Source of the DNA: RGIG6178 sp045612885
GTDB lineage: Bacteria > Bacillota_I > Bacilli_A > RFN20 > DUOF01
DNA length: 28,358 bases
Assembly: GCA_045612885.1 (NCBI GenBank)
Contig: JAZKZZ010000031.1
Location: forward strand, 1 to 28,358
Reading direction: 5' to 3'
Of this stretch, positions 13,024 through 21,204 are shown piece by piece (the stretch's first letter is position 1; each line of letters opens with the position of its first letter). The notes under the pieces were generated by a model. That model was given only the letters and a program-made list of their open reading frames with translations, made no database searches and was not told the origin of the DNA. Both the position numbers and the translations under genes were made by a program.

Positions 13024-15297
13024 GTGCTTATATATTATATTTTGATCTTTCTAATGAGTATTTTAGGGTCTATAGGATTATATTTTTTATTAAACAAGTT
13101 CACAAATAAAAAAGAGGTTATATTAAAGATAATATCTGTTGTGGTTTGCTTAATAATGGCTATAAGATATATGCTTGCTAATCCCGCGATTGGACAAGTT
13201 CAAGGGTTGAATATGTTTTCTCCTTTCGGAGATGCTATATTAAAGACGTTTATTGGACAAATATTAGTTTGGTTTACATATGCAAGTATATTTTTAATCG
13301 GATTGAATTCATTTTTTAAAATTAAGAATCTTAATAACTTAGTTAAATTTCTTGCATTTCCTACATTAATATTAGATGCTCTATTATTTAATATTTATGC
13401 AGTATCAATTGTAGGAACTAATGCGTTTACTAATTTTGATTTTAGAATGATTTTAATTTCAATTGAGATAGTAGTTTCTATTTCTTATATGAGTGCAGTA
13501 TTTATTAGAAAAGATTATTTTAAAATATCTAAAGAGGAACTTAAGAATTTATTACTAAGTTTGGTTCCTGTATTGCTAGCGATAATGCCTGCATATTCAA
13601 TTCAAAGTTTAATTGGATATACAAGTAATGCTAATTTAAAATTCGAGTCATTTACACCTGAACATAGAATTATGCTTTATTTAAGTATTATTGTTCCAGT
13701 ATCTGTGTACTTGGCGTTAAAAAATAAAAGTGAAGATGTAAGAAGATTTTCATTAATATACCTAAGTTTAGGAACATTATGGACATTCATGTATAGATTT
13801 TTATTTGCGGATTTTGCTTCACCAATGACTTGGCCTATTCACTTATGTCATACTGCTATGTATATAGTGCCACTATGCTTAATATTTAAGATGGATAGAC
13901 TATTCTATTTCACACTATTTATTAATGTAATGGGAGCATTTTTAGCAATGGCAATGCCGAATACTGATTCTGTTAATATCTTTACTACAGATAGCATTAT
14001 ATTCTGGGTAAATCACTTTAGTGCGTTCTTTATGCCAGCGTTAGTTGTTTGCTTAGGAATGTTTAAAAGACCTAAGATGAAACAATGGTTTTATTCAATG
14101 TTAGCATTTTTAGGATACTTTATATTTGTTCTAATTATTAATGCTTGGTTCTCTAATTATGGGGAAGTTGACTTCTTCTATTTAAACAGTGATTTCATTG
14201 TAGATAAATTAGGAGCATGGGCTGAAAACACAAGAAATTATACAGTTAGTTTTAAAGTGAAAGAATTAACATTGACTTTTTATCCATTATATCAAACGTT
14301 ATTCTTCTTTGTATATGTACTTATTTCATTTGGTGTTTGGTTCCTTTATGAACAACTATTCCAAATCATTGATGTTAATGAGGAAAGAAGATTAAAGAAT
14401 AAAGAGTATAAGAAAATACAAAAAGAATTAGAATTTTTATTAAAAGGAAGGAGTATTGATGAGCCTATGAGTGGAGATAATAAACCATGTTTAGAGTTAA
14501 AGAGTTTCTCAAAAAAATATGGAACAAACAAACATTATTCAGTTAAGGATGCTTCATTTAAAGTAAATGGGGGAGAAATATTTGGATTCTTAGGGCCTAA
14601 TGGTGCTGGTAAGTCTACTATTATAAAAAGTATTGTAGGAATACAAACTATTACTGAAGGAAATATTGAAATTTGTGGTTATGATGTTCAAAGACAATCT
14701 GTTCAATCTAAAAAAGAAATTGGTTTTGTTCCTGATCATTATGCTTTATATGAAAATCTTACTGGTCGAGAGTATATAAACTATATTGCAGATTTATATG
14801 AAGTTAGTAAAGAAGATAGAGATGAAAGAATAAATAGGTATGTTACTAATTTCAGTTTAGAGCATGCATTTGATAACCAAATGAAAACATATTCACACGG
14901 TATGAAACAAAAAATAACAATAATGGCTGCTTTAGTACATAATCCAAAAGTTTGGATTCTTGATGAGCCATTAACAGGACTAGATCCTAATAGTATTTAT
15001 CAAGTAAAAGAGTGTATGAAAGCACATGCTAGAGAAGGAAATATTGTATTCTTTAGTTCACATATAATTGATGTTGTAGAAAAGATTTGTGATAGAATTG
15101 CTATCATTAAAAAAGGAAAGATTTTATGTGATGTTAGCGTAAAAGAACTAGAAGAAAAGAATATTGTACTAGAAGAATTTTATCTAGAAACAATTAATGA
15201 AGAATTAATTAAACAATATGAAAACGATAAGCCAGTAGAGAATAATGATAATAAAAAGAAAAAAAGTAAGAAATCAGCTAGTGGAGAAAATAAATGA
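13024..15297 (+). CDS. YwaF-like membrane domain fused to an ABC transporter ATPase
   Basis: A 757-aa two-part protein. Residues 1-455 hold roughly a dozen membrane helices; WPIHLCH at 270-276 and the surrounding helices match the YwaF/TIGR02206-type family of integral membrane proteins of unknown function (usual motif PLHLC). After a charged linker (about 455-485) comes a complete ABC ATPase: Walker A GPNGAGKST at 524-532, signature YSHGMKQK at 623-630, Walker B WILDEPLTGLDP at 644-655 and the switch His680 (SSH). The signature and the E-P-L-T-G-L-D-P form are typical of ABC-2 exporters. The tail is Lys-rich. GTG start with AGGGAG at 13011-13016. Its stop overlaps the permease start (ATGA), so the two are coupled. 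The fusion is unusual; the role is presumably export. Confidence 0.88.
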   Translation: MLIYYILIFLMSILGSIGLYFLLNKFTNKKEVILKIISVVVCLIMAIRYMLANPAIGQVQGLNMFSPFGDAILKTFIGQILVWFTYASIFLIGLNSFFKIKNLNNLVKFLAFPTLILDALLFNIYAVSIVGTNAFTNFDFRMILISIEIVVSISYMSAVFIRKDYFKISKEELKNLLLSLVPVLLAIMPAYSIQSLIGYTSNANLKFESFTPEHRIMLYLSIIVPVSVYLALKNKSEDVRRFSLIYLSLGTLWTFMYRFLFADFASPMTWPIHLCHTAMYIVPLCLIFKMDRLFYFTLFINVMGAFLAMAMPNTDSVNIFTTDSIIFWVNHFSAFFMPALVVCLGMFKRPKMKQWFYSMLAFLGYFIFVLIINAWFSNYGEVDFFYLNSDFIVDKLGAWAENTRNYTVSFKVKELTLTFYPLYQTLFFFVYVLISFGVWFLYEQLFQIIDVNEERRLKNKEYKKIQKELEFLLKGRSIDEPMSGDNKPCLELKSFSKKYGTNKHYSVKDASFKVNGGEIFGFLGPNGAGKSTIIKSIVGIQTITEGNIEICGYDVQRQSVQSKKEIGFVPDHYALYENLTGREYINYIADLYEVSKEDRDERINRYVTNFSLEHAFDNQMKTYSHGMKQKITIMAALVHNPKVWILDEPLTGLDPNSIYQVKECMKAHAREGNIVFFSSHIIDVVEKICDRIAIIKKGKILCDVSVKELEEKNIVLEEFYLETINEELIKQYENDKPVENNDNKKKKSKKSASGENK

Positions 15298-16952
15298 AAA
15301 CGATTAATGTATTAAAAACACTAGTTTCTATGCAATTAAAGGAAAAACTAAATTTAAAAGGAAGATCAAAATTTAATAAAAGAACTGCATTTGGAATGAT
15401 ATTCGCTGTTCTTAAATTTGCTTTAATTGTAGGATTATGCTTTGTGTTCTTGTTTTTAGCAAGAAAGTTACAGTTGTTTTCTTTAACAGGTATTTTACCA
15501 ACTAGTATTGTAACTGTTGTATTTACTGTTATGTTATTGATTTCAATAGTAGCTACCACAATGTCACTAACTAAGAGTATGTATTATTCTCATGATAATC
15601 CAGTGCTATTGACTTTACCATGTAAGGCGAGTGAAGTATATTTATCTAAATTAATTGTATACTATATATACGAACTCATTAGAAATTTTTCTTTTATGGT
15701 ACCAATGTTTATAGCATTTGGAGTTATTAGTAAATTTTCGTTTATATATTATATTTGGTTGCTTATATGTTTTGTTTTTATTTCAATGATTCCTGTAGTT
15801 ATTGGTGCTTTGCTATCTATACCAGGAATGTGGTTCTATGATTTCTTTAGACAATATAAACGTTTACAACTTGGTTGTTTAATTGCTTTAATTGGGCTTA
15901 TAGTAATAAGTGTTGTTAAGGCGATTGCAATAATACCTAAGAATATAGATTTACTTGGAACATGGGGAACTACTTATTGGCAAATTCAAGATTTTCTAAA
16001 AGCATTTACTAATAATTTTTCAGTTTTCCATAGAGTCGTAGAGATGATAGTAGGTGTGAGAGCAGGACTACATAATAAGATATTTGTTATTGATACTTTT
16101 ATAACTTTAGCAATACTGCTTATATCAATTGTTGCTTTATTTATGTTAGGTATTGTAGTAGTTAAACCTCTATTCTATAAAATGGCTAGCAAGCCATTTG
16201 AATATCGTAAAGATTTAGTTAAGGCAAAACAAAATAAAATTTTACCAAAAAGAGCTACGACTTATAAAACAGAATTATTATTGAATATAAGACAACCAGA
16301 AAGAATATTCTCTAGTGTTGGTGTACTTATCGCTTTACCTATTTTGATTTTCTTCTTAAACAAAATGTTTATGGCTATGAGTACTAGATTATTAGGGGAT
16401 AATATGTCTATTTCATTCAATATACTTATTATTTTACTGGTTGCATTGACTAGTAATAGTTATGCTGCTAGTGCTTTTTCTAAGGATGGAAGAAGTAGTT
16501 ATTTAATTAAAGTTCAACCATCAAAATATCAACCATTATTATTAGCTAAATTATCTTTCAATTCAGTTACATTAGTACTATCATTCATTGCAACATTCAT
16601 TGTTGTTTATCTAAATACTGGGTTAGGATTTGCAAAAGCATTAGTACTAATCTTGTCTTGTATTGCAATCTATTTTGCTCACTTATTCTATAGTGCAGAA
16701 TTAGATATTATGAATCCACAGACTGAATTGTATGCTACTATAGGTAATACAGATAATAATCCAAATGAAACTAAATCTACATTAATGGCATTTTTAATAT
16801 CATTCTTAGTTTTTGGACTTTTCTTGCTATTACTTATTGAGAATAATAGTTTATTTACATATTTAAAATTATTTGCAGTGTCATTAGTTATGATGATTTC
16901 AAGATTGTATTTATTCTTGAATAAGATAAAATTATATTATATGGAGAAATAG
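15294..16952 (+). CDS. ABC-2-like transporter permease
   Basis: A 552-aa polytopic protein with about 12 hydrophobic segments arranged in two halves separated by a cytoplasmic region near residues 300-330 (MASKPFEYRKDLVKAKQNK). The start of the protein (KTLVSMQLKEKLNLKGRSK) and the segment MYYSHDNPVLLTLPCKASEVYLSKLIVYYIYE are typical of large exporter permeases in Firmicutes, where an L-P-C/L-P-I loop precedes a coupling helix. It is coupled to the ATPase fusion by an ATGA overlap and should be its membrane partner. The substrate is unknown. The middle contains TELLLNIRQPERIFSSVG, probably a second coupling segment. Confidence 0.85.
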   Translation: MKTINVLKTLVSMQLKEKLNLKGRSKFNKRTAFGMIFAVLKFALIVGLCFVFLFLARKLQLFSLTGILPTSIVTVVFTVMLLISIVATTMSLTKSMYYSHDNPVLLTLPCKASEVYLSKLIVYYIYELIRNFSFMVPMFIAFGVISKFSFIYYIWLLICFVFISMIPVVIGALLSIPGMWFYDFFRQYKRLQLGCLIALIGLIVISVVKAIAIIPKNIDLLGTWGTTYWQIQDFLKAFTNNFSVFHRVVEMIVGVRAGLHNKIFVIDTFITLAILLISIVALFMLGIVVVKPLFYKMASKPFEYRKDLVKAKQNKILPKRATTYKTELLLNIRQPERIFSSVGVLIALPILIFFLNKMFMAMSTRLLGDNMSISFNILIILLVALTSNSYAASAFSKDGRSSYLIKVQPSKYQPLLLAKLSFNSVTLVLSFIATFIVVYLNTGLGFAKALVLILSCIAIYFAHLFYSAELDIMNPQTELYATIGNTDNNPNETKSTLMAFLISFLVFGLFLLLLIENNSLFTYLKLFAVSLVMMISRLYLFLNKIKLYYMEK

Positions 16953-16954
16953 GT

Positions 16955-17359
16955 ATGAAAAAATCGGTTATTGTGTTAATTGGAGTTATATATGTAATGG
17001 CTATTGCGGTAGTTAGTTTTTTTGGATTGAAAATAGACACTTTAAATGAAGTTATTTATGTAGAAAAAATAGAATGTACTAACGAGGAATTAAAAACAAC
17101 ATCTGATGGGACAAAATATATTTCAGTAAAATATATAGCAGATGATTTAAATCCTACAACTGTTCAATTAGAATGGCATGTTTATCCTGATGAAGCTAGT
17201 AGAAAAGGTGTAGAATTTATTTATGATGAGGAAAGAAATATTGCTGACGTTAGTCCATTTGGAACTGTAATTTTCAAAAGAAAAGGAGCGGTTACAATCT
17301 ATATAACAACAACAGATGGAAGTGCTATATCGGAAGTAGTAAAAGTAATAGCATATTAA
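16955..17359 (+). CDS. Small membrane-anchored extracytoplasmic protein, unknown
   Basis: A 134-aa protein that begins 2 bases after the permease stop. It has an uncleaved-looking signal anchor (VIVLIGVIYVMAIAVVSFFG, residues 5-24) and a roughly 105-residue extracytoplasmic part of predicted beta character (KYISVKYIADDLNPTTVQLE, GTVIFKRKGAVTIYITTTDG), which looks like a single Ig-like domain (Big_2 style, with the closing GAVTIYITTTDGSA). SD GGAGA/ATAGGT lies inside the end of the permease gene. It belongs to the same operon, which ends in the terminator at 17378-17404. It is probably a partner of the transporter on the outer face, but there is no direct evidence for that. Confidence 0.75.
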   Translation: MKKSVIVLIGVIYVMAIAVVSFFGLKIDTLNEVIYVEKIECTNEELKTTSDGTKYISVKYIADDLNPTTVQLEWHVYPDEASRKGVEFIYDEERNIADVSPFGTVIFKRKGAVTIYITTTDGSAISEVVKVIAY

Positions 17360-17377
17360 AAAATTATATGTAAAAAT

Positions 17378-17404
17378 AAAAAGTGGATGCAAGTCCACTT
17401 TTTT
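17378..17404 (+). terminator. Intrinsic terminator of the ABC operon
   Basis: AAAAAGTGGA (17378-17387), loop TGCAAG, TCCACTTTTT (17394-17403), with T continuing to 17404. Confidence 0.88.
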
Positions 17405-17412
17405 ATTAATAG

Positions 17413-17441
17413 AAAAAGACATTCGCTTGGAATGTCTTTTT
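17413..17441 (-). terminator. Bidirectional terminator after rpsD
   Basis: AAAAAGACATTC (17413-17424), loop GCTTG, GAATGTCTTTTT (17430-17441) form a 12-bp perfect stem flanked by A and T runs, so it works on both strands. It ends rpsD (minus) and backs up the ABC-operon terminator (plus). Confidence 0.88.
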
Positions 17442-17460
17442 AATGCTGAATTTATAACTA

Positions 17461-18069
17461 TTATCCTAATCTGTTGTAGTATTCAACAACTAATGATTCA
17501 TCGATTTCTTGTGATAATTCATTTCTTTCAGGTAGTCTTACATAAGTACCTTCCATTTTTTCGTTGTCAAATGTTACATAAGCAGGAACTGTGTGTAAAG
17601 TTTCTAAAGATTCTTTAATTACTTTTAAGTTTCTAGAAGTCTCTTTAACACTGATTACTTGAGTTGGTTTTACTCTATATGATGGAATATCAACTTTATT
17701 TCCATCTACTAAGATATGACCATGATTAACTAATTGTCTAGCACCACTTCTAGTTCTAGAAAGACCCATTCTGTATACTAAGTTGTCTAATCTAGACTCT
17801 AATAATACTAAGAAACAAGTACCTGTAACTCCATCAGCTTTTTTAGCAAGTTGGAATAAGTTATGGAATTGTTTTTCATTAACTCCATACATATGTCTTA
17901 CTTTTTGTTTTTCTTGTAATTGTTTACCATATTCTGTTAATTTTTTCTTTTTGTTTGGTCCTTGTTGTCCTGGAGCATATGGTCTTTTTGCTAATTCATC
18001 TCCAGTTTCAAGAATTGAAAATCCAAGTCTTCTTGAAATTTTCCATTTTGGTCCTGTATAACGTGACAT
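17461..18069 (-). CDS. rpsD: 30S ribosomal protein S4
   Basis: A primary 16S rRNA-binding protein of the small subunit (202 aa, typical of Firmicutes S4). The N-terminal domain begins MSRYTGPKWKISRRLG and contains YAPGQQGPN and GKQLQEKQKVRHMYGV. The S4 RNA-binding domain at about 93-155 is shown by RLDNLVYRMGLSRTRSGARQ, LVNHGHILVDGNKVDIPSYR. It ends RNELSQEIDESLVVEYYNR, the usual S4 tail. The zinc-binding cysteines present in some S4 versions are absent (C-minus form). AAAGGAGGAAA lies before the ATG. It is a monocistronic minus-strand gene with a structured leader; Firmicutes S4 is known to repress its own mRNA. Confidence 0.98.
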   Translation of the reverse strand: MSRYTGPKWKISRRLGFSILETGDELAKRPYAPGQQGPNKKKKLTEYGKQLQEKQKVRHMYGVNEKQFHNLFQLAKKADGVTGTCFLVLLESRLDNLVYRMGLSRTRSGARQLVNHGHILVDGNKVDIPSYRVKPTQVISVKETSRNLKVIKESLETLHTVPAYVTFDNEKMEGTYVRLPERNELSQEIDESLVVEYYNRLG

Positions 18070-18236
18070 TTATAATTTCCTCCTTTGTCAGTTTTTTGCA
18101 AAACTTACATTAGGGATAAATTCCTTTTCCAGGGTTGTTATTATTAGTTATTTCATCCTTCAGCTAAGACTACTTTAATCCTTTAGTTAATAACTCCATT
18201 ACAGAAAGTATTTATCTGCTGCAAGTACATGCGTGT
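18070..18236 (-). promoter_or_regulatory. Long rpsD leader, candidate S4 autoregulatory RNA
   Basis: About 160 bases lie between the predicted transcript start (near 18232) and the S4 ATG, much longer than other leaders in this window apart from the T-box. On the minus strand GTTATT (18193-18188) can pair with either of two AATAAC copies (18152-18147 or 18142-18137), giving alternative folds. In Bacillus, S4 binds its own leader to control expression. This supports a similar element here, but no specific fold was verified. Confidence 0.6.
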
Positions 18237-18238
18237 TA

Positions 18239-18267
18239 ATAATATAATTTTTTTTGCTCTTTGTCAA
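18239..18267 (-). promoter_or_regulatory. rpsD promoter
   Basis: On the minus strand: -35 TTGACA (18267-18262, perfect), 17-base spacer, -10 TATTAT (18244-18239). Confidence 0.82.
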
Positions 18268-18283
18268 TTATTTTTATTTTATA

Positions 18284-18309
18284 TAATAAAAAAGAATCCG
18301 AAGATTCTT
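18284..18309 (-). terminator. Terminator with UUCG loop after the DUF1292 gene
   Basis: Minus strand: AAGAATC (18309-18303), loop TTCG, GATTCTT (18298-18292), then TTTTTATTAT. The left arm overlaps the stop codon of the gene at 18308-18601. Confidence 0.88.
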
Positions 18310-18601
18310 ATTGTTCTAATAGTTGATCTAATGCTTTTCCATATAATGTTTTAGCATCTTTTAATAATTCACTAAATCTAGCTTTACTTTCAATTCTTTT
18401 TAATCTGTAAGTACCCTTATCTTCGATTAATTGAGATAGATAAGTATTAAATTGATCTTTTTCATTTAGTGTATAATCAGTATAGAAAATAAACAATTCA
18501 TTTGTTTTTTCATCTTGTAGAAGTGATATAACATCACATATTATTTCATTCCCATTATCATCTAACACGGTAAAATTAAGTTCATTATCATTAAACTCCA
18601 T
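18308..18601 (-). CDS. DUF1292 family protein
   Basis: A 97-aa acidic protein. The opening FTVLDDNGNEIICDVISLLQ, followed by TNELFIFYTDY, is the pattern of DUF1292 (YrzB-like) proteins: a small beta-rich domain common in Firmicutes whose function is unknown. The C-terminal half is helical (FNTYLSQLIEDKG, RFSELLKDAKTLYGKALDQL). TAAGGAGG (18617-18610, minus) precedes the ATG and overlaps the end of the preceding gene, from which it is separated by 12 bases, so the two form one operon. In Bacillus this family lies near yrrK/yrzL genes, a context not found here. Confidence 0.82.
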   Translation of the reverse strand: MEFNDNELNFTVLDDNGNEIICDVISLLQDEKTNELFIFYTDYTLNEKDQFNTYLSQLIEDKGTYRLKRIESKARFSELLKDAKTLYGKALDQLLEQ

Positions 18602-18613
18602 ATTAAGTCCTCC

Positions 18614-19234
18614 TTATAATTTTTGGGTTTTAATTTTTAAATTAGTCATTAGTGTATTAAATACATCTGACATTTTAACAATGGGTCTATCATCATAATT
18701 TGATGGTTTAGTTTCAAAAACATTCCAAGAAGTATGTACCAAGAAACCAACAACTTTGAGTGGAAGGAATAGTATTTTTGATACAATTTTAGTTGAGAGT
18801 ATTCTAGTACCTAAAACTAAAGGAATTTTCACTAAATTTTTAACGTTGCGTCCTATTACTTTTGCAAGGTGTTTCGCAGATTTTTTCTTATCATCGCTAG
18901 TAGTAGCACGATTTGCAATTTTTACTGCAGTAGTAAGAGCTGCTAACCCTAATCTCATTTCTTTTATCATAGAATAATTACCAGCTTTATTTTTTATATT
19001 CATTCTTTCTATTAATTCACGATGTTTTTGTAATTCTTCAAAAACTAAAGCACTAATATTTGAAACATCAGCAGCCAAACAATTTTCAATGGCAATTTTT
19101 AATTGCTCTTTTAATGCTTTAATATATTTACCATGTAGATAAAGTATTTCTTTATCTTTTGAACCACTACTAATAGCATCATTGAAATTTTCTAGTGCTT
19201 CGGTAGAATTATTTTCAGCTTCACTATAAGTCAT
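18614..19234 (-). CDS. Hypothetical protein with amphipathic helices
   Basis: A 206-aa, mostly helical, basic protein that I do not recognise. Residues 1-90 are charged helices (EALENFNDAISSG, LKEQLKIAIENCLAADV, FEELQKHRELIERMNIKN). A Lys-rich middle (DDKKKSAKHLAKVIGRNVKN) follows, then a hydrophobic region at about 137-168 (IPLVLGTRILSTKI, ILFLPLKVVGFLVHTSW) that may contact the membrane. It ends with a polar tail. TAGGAGGTG before the ATG is a strong SD. It is the first gene of a two-gene minus-strand unit with the DUF1292 gene and is driven by the promoter at 19262-19290. Function unknown. Confidence 0.75.
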   Translation of the reverse strand: MTYSEAENNSTEALENFNDAISSGSKDKEILYLHGKYIKALKEQLKIAIENCLAADVSNISALVFEELQKHRELIERMNIKNKAGNYSMIKEMRLGLAALTTAVKIANRATTSDDKKKSAKHLAKVIGRNVKNLVKIPLVLGTRILSTKIVSKILFLPLKVVGFLVHTSWNVFETKPSNYDDRPIVKMSDVFNTLMTNLKIKTQKL

Positions 19235-19261
19235 TTCTATAACACCTCCTATACTGTAATT

Positions 19262-19290
19262 ATTATACTATAAACTGTGGAATATATAAA
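19262..19290 (-). promoter_or_regulatory. Promoter of the minus-strand two-gene unit
   Basis: Minus strand: -35 TTTATA (19290-19285; four of six), 17 bases, -10 TATAAT (19267-19262, perfect). Confidence 0.65.
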
Positions 19291-19338
19291 GATAAAAATA
19301 GTACAACAAATGTTTAGGGGAATTTTTTTTGTCATTAA

Positions 19339-19367
19339 TTGACTATAAAATAATATTATTTTAATAT
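19339..19367 (+). promoter_or_regulatory. Promoter of the DUF1538/P-II operon
   Basis: -35 TTGACT (19339-19344), 17 bases, -10 TAATAT (19362-19367). Divergent from the promoter at 19262-19290, with about 48 bases between the two -35 boxes. Confidence 0.7.
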
Positions 19368-19387
19368 CAATATAGGTGTGATAAATA

Positions 19388-20869
19388 ATGATAAGAGAAC
19401 TGTTAAGAAAAACAAAAGAATCACTCATATCTATACTTCCTATATTTTTACTTGTAATGGTATTAAATTTTACAATTGTTCCATTGTCAGGTGAAATGAT
19501 GAAGTCTTTTTTACTTGGTTCGTTATTTCTAATGTTTGGAATGTCATTATTCACTTTAGGGGCAGATAATGCCATGATGCCAATGGGAACTAAAGTTGGA
19601 GCTTTTTTATCAAAGCATAGGAAATTATGGCTATTAATTGTTGCTACTTTTCTTATGGGAACATTTATTACTATTGCTGAACCTGATTTGAAAGTGTTAG
19701 CTCAACAAGCTAGTTATCTACCTAGTTTAGCACTAATATTAACCGTTTCAGTCGGAGTAGGATTGTTTTTGGTTTTATCTGTCTTAAGGGTGGTATTTAA
19801 ATTATCACTTTCTAAATTATTGATTATTTCATATGGTATTGTCTTCTTACTTACTATATTTATTCCAGAAAAATTCATTCCTTTATCTTTTGATTCAGGA
19901 GGAGTTACAACAGGACCGATTACTGTGCCATTTATTATGGCATTTGGAATTGGAATTGCTTCAGTAAGTGGAGGAGAAGATGCTAAAAATGATAGTTTCG
20001 GTCTTATTGGCTTGTGTTCTGTTGGTCCAATATTATCCGTATTATTACTTAGTGTATTTTTTAAGAATGGTAATACAACTTATTTAGTAAACGAAGATAC
20101 TTTGAGTTTAGTTAATTATTTTTCAATATATGCAGAAGAAATTGCTATAGCTTTATTACCAATAGTAGTATTGTTTTTCTTCTTCCAAATATTCTTTTTA
20201 AAGATGCCTAAAAAACCATTAATTAAAATTGTAATTAGTATAGTTTATACATTTACTGGATTATTATTATTCTTAGTAGGAGTTAACTATGGATTTATGA
20301 ATGTAGGTAATTATATTGGTAAAGCAATTGTTGAAAGTGGTTATCAAAATATGCTTATTCCATTAGGAATGTTAATGGGATTATTAACTATTCTTGCAGA
20401 ACCTGCAGTATATGTTTTAAACAAGCAAGTAGAAGATATTTCAAGTGGTTTAATTAGCAAAAAATCATTAACTTTAAGTTTATCTATAGGAGTATCGATT
20501 GCTGTAGGATTGGCGATGACTAGAATAGTATTTGATATACCTATTTATTTTATATTGATTCCAGGATATTTGCTTGCAATTATACTGACTTTCTTTGCTC
20601 CAAAGATATTTATAGCCATTGCTTTTGATTCAGGAGGAGTAGCTAGTGGACCAATGGCTGCAACATTCATACTACCATTTGCAATTGGCACTTGTTTGAG
20701 TTTAAACCATAATGTTATATTAGACGCTTTTGGATTAGTTGCATTTATTGCTTTAACACCGCTTATTGCAATTCAAATTTTAGGAATAGTTTACCAAGTG
20801 AAACTTAATAAACAACAAAGCAATGAAACTAAAAGAGAAGTTGAAAGATATATTGAGTTGGAGGTGTAG
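19388..20869 (+). CDS. DUF1538 two-repeat membrane protein, probable transporter
   Basis: A 493-aa polytopic protein with about 12-14 membrane segments in two repeats. Each repeat contains the hallmark FDSGGV..GP: FDSGGVTTGPITVPFIMAFG at about 175-194 and FDSGGVASGPMAATFILPFA at about 416-435. Each half also has an acidic A-E-P motif inside the membrane part (ITIAEPDLKVLA; LTILAEPAVYVLN). This is the DUF1538 family, whose substrate is not known to me; the conserved Glu, Asp and Gly positions and the repeat symmetry look like a cation-coupled transporter or channel. The gene is directly followed (2 bases) by two P-II-like genes, so its activity is probably controlled by a nucleotide or metabolite signal. 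SD AGGTGTG before ATG 19388. Confidence 0.88.
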   Translation: MIRELLRKTKESLISILPIFLLVMVLNFTIVPLSGEMMKSFLLGSLFLMFGMSLFTLGADNAMMPMGTKVGAFLSKHRKLWLLIVATFLMGTFITIAEPDLKVLAQQASYLPSLALILTVSVGVGLFLVLSVLRVVFKLSLSKLLIISYGIVFLLTIFIPEKFIPLSFDSGGVTTGPITVPFIMAFGIGIASVSGGEDAKNDSFGLIGLCSVGPILSVLLLSVFFKNGNTTYLVNEDTLSLVNYFSIYAEEIAIALLPIVVLFFFFQIFFLKMPKKPLIKIVISIVYTFTGLLLFLVGVNYGFMNVGNYIGKAIVESGYQNMLIPLGMLMGLLTILAEPAVYVLNKQVEDISSGLISKKSLTLSLSIGVSIAVGLAMTRIVFDIPIYFILIPGYLLAIILTFFAPKIFIAIAFDSGGVASGPMAATFILPFAIGTCLSLNHNVILDAFGLVAFIALTPLIAIQILGIVYQVKLNKQQSNETKREVERYIELEV

Positions 20870-20871
20870 AT

Positions 20872-21204
20872 ATGAAGAAGTTAAAGTTTAATTTTATAAT
20901 TACTGATCGTAGTCTTGAATCAAAATTAATAAAATTTTTAAAAAAGCAAGGATATGATAAATACTTTTTATTCTATGGCAAGGGTAGCGCAAGTAGTGTA
21001 CTTCTAGATTATTTAGGTATAGGAGAAACAGAAAAAGTTGTATTGGTATATCCAGGAAATGAAGATGATTCGAAAAAAGTTATGGAACTTATAAAACATA
21101 GTGAATATTTAAAACAAACAATAGTATTTAGAGTCCCAATAAAAGGGATTTCAAGTAAAAAAAGTTTAGATTATTTTCTAAAGGAGGTAGCAAGTGATGA
21201 ATAA
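20872..21204 (+). CDS. P-II-like small protein, first copy (divergent)
   Basis: A 110-aa protein of ferredoxin-like beta-alpha-beta pattern: KFNFIITDRSLESKLIKFLKK, then YDKYFLFYGKGSASSVLLDY, VVLVYPGNE and KQTIVFRVPIKGI. The size and fold match P-II/GlnB-type regulators, and the G-K-G-S-A-S segment sits where the family has G-x-G-x-x near the T-loop, but sequence conservation is low and the T-loop looks short. It starts 2 bases after the DUF1538 gene with SD GGAGGTG inside that gene's end. It is probably a regulator that binds the DUF1538 transporter. The P-II call is an inference from fold and neighbours. Confidence 0.7.
   Translation: MKKLKFNFIITDRSLESKLIKFLKKQGYDKYFLFYGKGSASSVLLDYLGIGETEKVVLVYPGNEDDSKKVMELIKHSEYLKQTIVFRVPIKGISSKKSLDYFLKEVASDE

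Noticed and set aside
15278..15559. Minus-strand frame at the ABC fusion/permease junction
   Set aside because: Antisense to two coupled real genes (ATGA overlap) and lacking an SD.
17427..17618. Plus-strand open frame opposite rpsD
   Set aside because: Lies antisense to the strongly conserved S4 gene and over its terminator; no SD or family signal.
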